NCBI GenBank assembly: GCA_002315565.1 | Contig: DCHD01000051.1 | Location: 1 to 27,271, forward strand | From: Solobacterium sp. UBA1761 | Lineage (GTDB): Bacteria; Bacillota_I; Bacilli_A; Erysipelotrichales; Erysipelotrichaceae | Reading direction: 5' to 3' | DNA: 27,271 bases | In this document: piece after piece, positions 24,359 through 27,271 of the stretch | Numbering within the stretch: the first letter of the stretch is position 1 | How the letters are laid out: every line of letters starts with the position of its first letter | Made by a program: the position numbers and the translations under genes | Notes under the pieces: model-generated | The model's database searches: none | What the model saw: only the letters and a program-made list of their open reading frames with translations | What the model was told of the DNA's origin: nothing

Positions 24359-26329
24359 ATGAAGAAAGATCCAAAACAGAATAAAATTGCCAGTTTTATA
24401 CCCTACATTATCGTAGCTGTATTTCTGGTAGCGATGCTGTTTTCAACACCGCTCACTACTTCTACCAGCAAGCAGCTCAACTATGCACAGTTTGAAACTC
24501 TGGTAAACAGCGGTGAAATCAAGAGTGCCAAAGTATCAGTAGACTATAACACTATTACTGTTACCGGTACTTATGAAGAAAACGGCTCAACATATGGTTT
24601 TTCTACCCTGCTTCTCAATACAGAAACAGGAAGCGAAGAACTGCTTGAGAAACTGGAAAACGTAAGTGAACTGAGCGTTGTTGATGCCAATGCAACGACA
24701 ATCTGGTCAACTATTATTTCATCAATCCTGCCGATAATTCTTTTTGGTGTGCTGGGCGTATTCCTGCTCACCAGAATGACAAACGGCATCGGCAATTCCA
24801 ACAAGCAGGCATTTGATTTCTCCAAGTCACGTGCAAGACTGGAAAAAGACATCAAGATCAAGTTTGAAGATGTTGCCGGATGTGATGAAGAAAAAGAAGA
24901 GATGGCAGAAATCATCGATTATCTGAAATCTCCAAGAAAATTCGCCAAACTGGGTGCCAGAATTCCTAAGGGAATCCTGCTGGTAGGTTCTCCTGGTACC
25001 GGAAAGACTTTACTTGCTAAAGCGGTGGCTGGCGAAGCTAATGTTCCATTCTACTCAATCTCCGGTTCTGACTTCGTCGAAATGTTCGTCGGTGTCGGTG
25101 CAAGCCGTGTAAGAGATATGTTCAAGACTGCCAAACAGCATGCTCCTTGTATGATCTTCATCGATGAAATCGATGCTGTAGGTCGTCAAAGAGGTGCCGG
25201 TATCGGTGGCGGACACGATGAAAGAGAACAGACCTTAAACCAGATGCTGGTTGAAATGGATGGTATGGCAGATAACTCCGGTATTATTGTTATCGCCGCT
25301 ACAAATAGACCTGACGTATTAGACCCTGCACTTTTGAGACCTGGAAGATTTGACAGACAGATTACTGTTTCACTTCCTGACTTAAAGGGCAGAGAAGCTA
25401 TCTTAAAAGTTCACGCCAGAAACAAGCAGCTTGAAGAAGGCGTTGACCTTGAAGCTCTGGCAAGAAGAACTCCTGGTTTCTCTGGTGCTGACCTTGAAAA
25501 CGTACTTAATGAAGCTGCTATCCTGACTGTAAGACACAATCAGGAAAAGATATCTCTTGAAGATATCGATGAAGCTATAGACAGAGTAATGATGGGCCCA
25601 GCCAAGAAATCAAGAACCTATGATGAACATACAAAGAAACTTGTTGCCTACCATGAAGCAGGTCACGCAGTTGTCGGACTTAATCTTCCGGATGGCGCAA
25701 TTGTTCAGAAGGTTACAATTATTCCGCGTGGTAATGCCGGTGGTTATAACCTGATTACTCCTAGAAAAGAAAAGATTCTCAACTCAAGAAGAGAACTTAT
25801 CGATACTATCACTTCATATATGGGCGGCAGAGCTGCCGAAGAGCTGTTCTTCGACGATATTACTACTGGCGCATCTGGTGATATCCAGTCAGCAACCCGT
25901 ATCGCCAAGGATATGGTTACTGCCTACGGTATGTCTCAGCTTGGTCCGGTTCAGTATGACAACGGTTCAGGTTCGGTATTCTTAGGAAGAGACTATAACT
26001 CTCCATCAAACGCTTCAAGCCAGGTTGCTTATGAGATTGACGTTGAAGTAAGAAAGATAATTGATGAATGTCATGAAAATGCCAAGAAGATTATCACATC
26101 TCACAAGAAAGATCTTGTTGCGATTGCTGAAGCTCTGATTGCCAATGAAACCCTGACTGCTGAAGAAATTCAGGATGTCATCGACGGCAAGCTGATTGTC
26201 AAAGACGGTAAGCTTCAGGCAAAAGAAGCTAAACCAGCAAAAGTTGTAAAAGAAGAAACTGCCAAGGAAGAAAAACCAAAAGCAGCAAGAAAACCTCGTA
26301 CAGCAAAAACAAAAGAGGAAGACAAATAA
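24359..26329 (+). CDS. ftsH: ATP-dependent membrane zinc metalloprotease FtsH
   Basis: A 656-residue AAA+ protease. Two membrane spans (about 14-32 and 117-137) flank an extracytoplasmic domain. The AAA domain has Walker A GSPGTGKT (210-217) and Walker B FIDEID (D269, E270). The peptidase site is H432-E-A-G-H436. The first bases of Walker A carry Ser where GPPGTGKT is usual. A Lys/Ala/Glu-rich, probably disordered tail covers about 620-656. FtsH degrades misfolded membrane proteins and regulatory proteins. It ends this run before a strong terminator. Confidence 0.97.
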   Translation: MKKDPKQNKIASFIPYIIVAVFLVAMLFSTPLTTSTSKQLNYAQFETLVNSGEIKSAKVSVDYNTITVTGTYEENGSTYGFSTLLLNTETGSEELLEKLENVSELSVVDANATTIWSTIISSILPIILFGVLGVFLLTRMTNGIGNSNKQAFDFSKSRARLEKDIKIKFEDVAGCDEEKEEMAEIIDYLKSPRKFAKLGARIPKGILLVGSPGTGKTLLAKAVAGEANVPFYSISGSDFVEMFVGVGASRVRDMFKTAKQHAPCMIFIDEIDAVGRQRGAGIGGGHDEREQTLNQMLVEMDGMADNSGIIVIAATNRPDVLDPALLRPGRFDRQITVSLPDLKGREAILKVHARNKQLEEGVDLEALARRTPGFSGADLENVLNEAAILTVRHNQEKISLEDIDEAIDRVMMGPAKKSRTYDEHTKKLVAYHEAGHAVVGLNLPDGAIVQKVTIIPRGNAGGYNLITPRKEKILNSRRELIDTITSYMGGRAAEELFFDDITTGASGDIQSATRIAKDMVTAYGMSQLGPVQYDNGSGSVFLGRDYNSPSNASSQVAYEIDVEVRKIIDECHENAKKIITSHKKDLVAIAEALIANETLTAEEIQDVIDGKLIVKDGKLQAKEAKPAKVVKEETAKEEKPKAARKPRTAKTKEEDK

Positions 26330-26332
26330 TTA

Positions 26333-26367
26333 AAAAAGGTGCAGTCAACAACAAACTGCACCTTTTT
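26333..26367. terminator. Bidirectional terminator between ftsH and the convergent gene
   Basis: AAAAAGGTGCAGT (26333-26345) pairs perfectly with ACTGCACCTTTTT (26355-26367), a 13-pair stem with a nine-base loop. A T-run is present on each strand, so it can serve ftsH and the minus-strand gene ending at 26387. Confidence 0.95.
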
Positions 26368-26386
26368 GTATGTCTTTAATAATTGT

Positions 26387-27037
26387 TTAATACCCGCTTG
26401 CGTACTGGAAGATATCAGTATTGATTTCTTCTTCTGCATTTTCGAAATATGTTATGTAGTCACTGTTGAGTTCGTCAGTAACCTTTTCAACTTTTGAAAT
26501 ACAGCCGTTGAACAGTCTGAAGTTGTTGAAGTTACCCTGAAGGATATAGCCGTTTGAATATCTTCCGAAGTATTCTGCAGCTATTCCGGTATCGATGACA
26601 AATTCAAGCACTGATCCATCTTTTAGATGTTCGCAGCCACCAGAAACATGTCTGTCATCTTTGGAATCAACCATGATTACCGGAAGCACTACTCCTGTAT
26701 CAAGTGTGATATAGAATCTGTCAGCTATATCGCCAAAATAGGAACCAAGTGCTACACCGATGAATCCTTCTTCATCAATTAAGAGTCCGGTTTCAGGATC
26801 AACTGACATGTGTTCTCTTATATATCTGTACTGTACAGATGTTGTGGAAGTGATAGCTTTATAGTCCATATAGGTCTTACTGGAAGAACTTGAACATACT
26901 TCCATTTCTTCACCTACATACTTCTTCTGATAGTCAATCAGTGAATTCAAGTCAAAAGAGTCCTGGGTTTCTTCTTTGTAGGTAAAACCCGAAGACAGTA
27001 AGGCAACAATGAATATCACAAGTACCAGTTTCTTCAT
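26387..27037 (-). CDS. Unrecognised secreted protein
   Basis: A 216-residue protein with a short signal peptide (about 1-20: MKK, then a hydrophobic core, then SSGFTYK). There is no lipobox cysteine. The mature part is acidic, with a Cys/Ser cluster (EVCSSSSSK, about 46-54) and two more cysteines (GGCEHL and NGCISK), which could form a disulfide. The segment GFIGVALGSYFGDIADRF and the following LPVIMVDSKDD suggest a small beta-barrel fold, but no family was recognised. No Shine-Dalgarno precedes the ATG; TATAAT (27053-27048 on the minus strand) lies just ten bases upstream. It is the only minus-strand gene here and converges on ftsH. Confidence 0.72.
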   Translation of the reverse strand: MKKLVLVIFIVALLSSGFTYKEETQDSFDLNSLIDYQKKYVGEEMEVCSSSSSKTYMDYKAITSTTSVQYRYIREHMSVDPETGLLIDEEGFIGVALGSYFGDIADRFYITLDTGVVLPVIMVDSKDDRHVSGGCEHLKDGSVLEFVIDTGIAAEYFGRYSNGYILQGNFNNFRLFNGCISKVEKVTDELNSDYITYFENAEEEINTDIFQYASGY

Positions 27038-27099
27038 GCGTGTTTTAATTATAACCTAAACGGATAAGATTAAGTGACATTATTATATCCATACAAAAA

Positions 27100-27142
27100 A
27101 TAGCCATTTTTTAAAAAAGTATTGACAAGGGTATAGCCATTT
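27100..27142 (+). repeat. Direct repeat ATAGCCATTT flanking the -35 of the tRNA promoter
   Basis: The ten bases ATAGCCATTT occur at 27100-27109 and 27133-27142, a 33-base period, about three helical turns. One copy is upstream of the -35 box and the other lies in the spacer between -35 and -10. This geometry could suit a regulator binding twice on one face; function is inferred. The 27060-27120 stretch is otherwise AT-rich with no gene. Confidence 0.5.
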
Positions 27143-27150
27143 AGTATTAT
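27122..27150 (+). promoter_or_regulatory. Strong promoter of the tRNA-Ile transcript
   Basis: A perfect TTGACA (27122-27127), a 17-base spacer and TATTAT (27145-27150). T- and A-tracts (27106-27118) just upstream resemble an UP element. Strength fits a stable RNA operon. Transcription should start near 27157. Confidence 0.9.
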
Positions 27151-27160
27151 ATTAAAGCAC

Positions 27161-27183
27161 GGCTAAAGGGTGACCCGTTAGTC
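27161..27183 (+). other. Leader hairpin before tRNA-Ile
   Basis: GGCTAA (27161-27166) pairs with TTAGTC (27178-27183, one G-U). An A-G mismatch follows, then GGG (27168-27170) with CCC (27174-27176) and a TGA loop. It lies within the first 30 bases of the predicted transcript and ends 11 bases before the mature tRNA. It may guide RNase P or other processing, or affect elongation; no U-run follows, so it is not a terminator. Confidence 0.55.
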
Positions 27184-27194
27184 AGTGATAAAGT

Positions 27195-27271
<77 letters not shown>

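Noticed and set aside
25741..25765. Possible degenerate region in ftsH
   Set aside because: The frame is continuous, and the peptidase motif, second region of homology and C-terminal domain are all intact.

Overview
The window looks like chromosomal DNA from a low-GC Gram-positive bacterium. Genes are packed tightly, strong AGGAGG-type ribosome binding sites are common, AGA is the dominant arginine codon, and terminators are classic hairpin plus T-run. The order rpsF-ssb-rpsR-yybS-gdpP-rplI-dnaB is the Bacillus/Firmicutes order, as are murA-rpmE-tdk-prfA-prmC and tilS-hpt-ftsH. The absence of sporulation genes and of walRK beside htrA-rlmH, together with the protein style, suggests a gut lineage such as Erysipelotrichia; that placement is inference.

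Positions 1-8940 hold a ribosomal protein/replication operon. A near-consensus promoter and a probable S6:S18-binding leader precede rpsF, ssb and rpsR. A terminator follows, then yybS, the c-di-AMP phosphodiesterase gdpP, rplI and the replicative helicase dnaB. A cell-surface trio ends the block: an M23 LysM/G5 peptidase, an HtrA-like protease and rlmH. Positions 8969-10555 encode an unusual fusion of a xylose-isomerase-like TIM barrel to an HD-domain hydrolase.

Positions 10556-14220 hold ptsH (HPr) behind a cre-like site, a phosphohexomutase, the tRNA methyltransferase trmR, and an unrecognised 339-residue protein. Positions 14221-17593 hold a second group: a membrane-anchored SH3b-like protein, a TPR-like protein, a HAD phosphatase and murA.

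Positions 17594-20470 carry rpmE (own promoter and terminator), tdk, prfA and prmC. The gap at 20471-20624 has a promoter resembling that of ptsH, a structured short transcript and a terminator. Positions 20625-26329 carry degV/fakB, ychF, tilS, hpt and ftsH, closed by a strong bidirectional terminator. An unrecognised secreted protein is convergent on the minus strand. The window ends with a near-perfect promoter, a leader hairpin and tRNA-Ile(GAT), whose T-stem appears to contain a U-U mismatch.

The window is essentially all housekeeping. No mobile element, phage gene, CRISPR array or defence system was seen. The most unusual items are the TIM-HD fusion, the leader RNA before degV that shares a promoter module with ptsH, the two unrecognised proteins, and the tRNA leader region.
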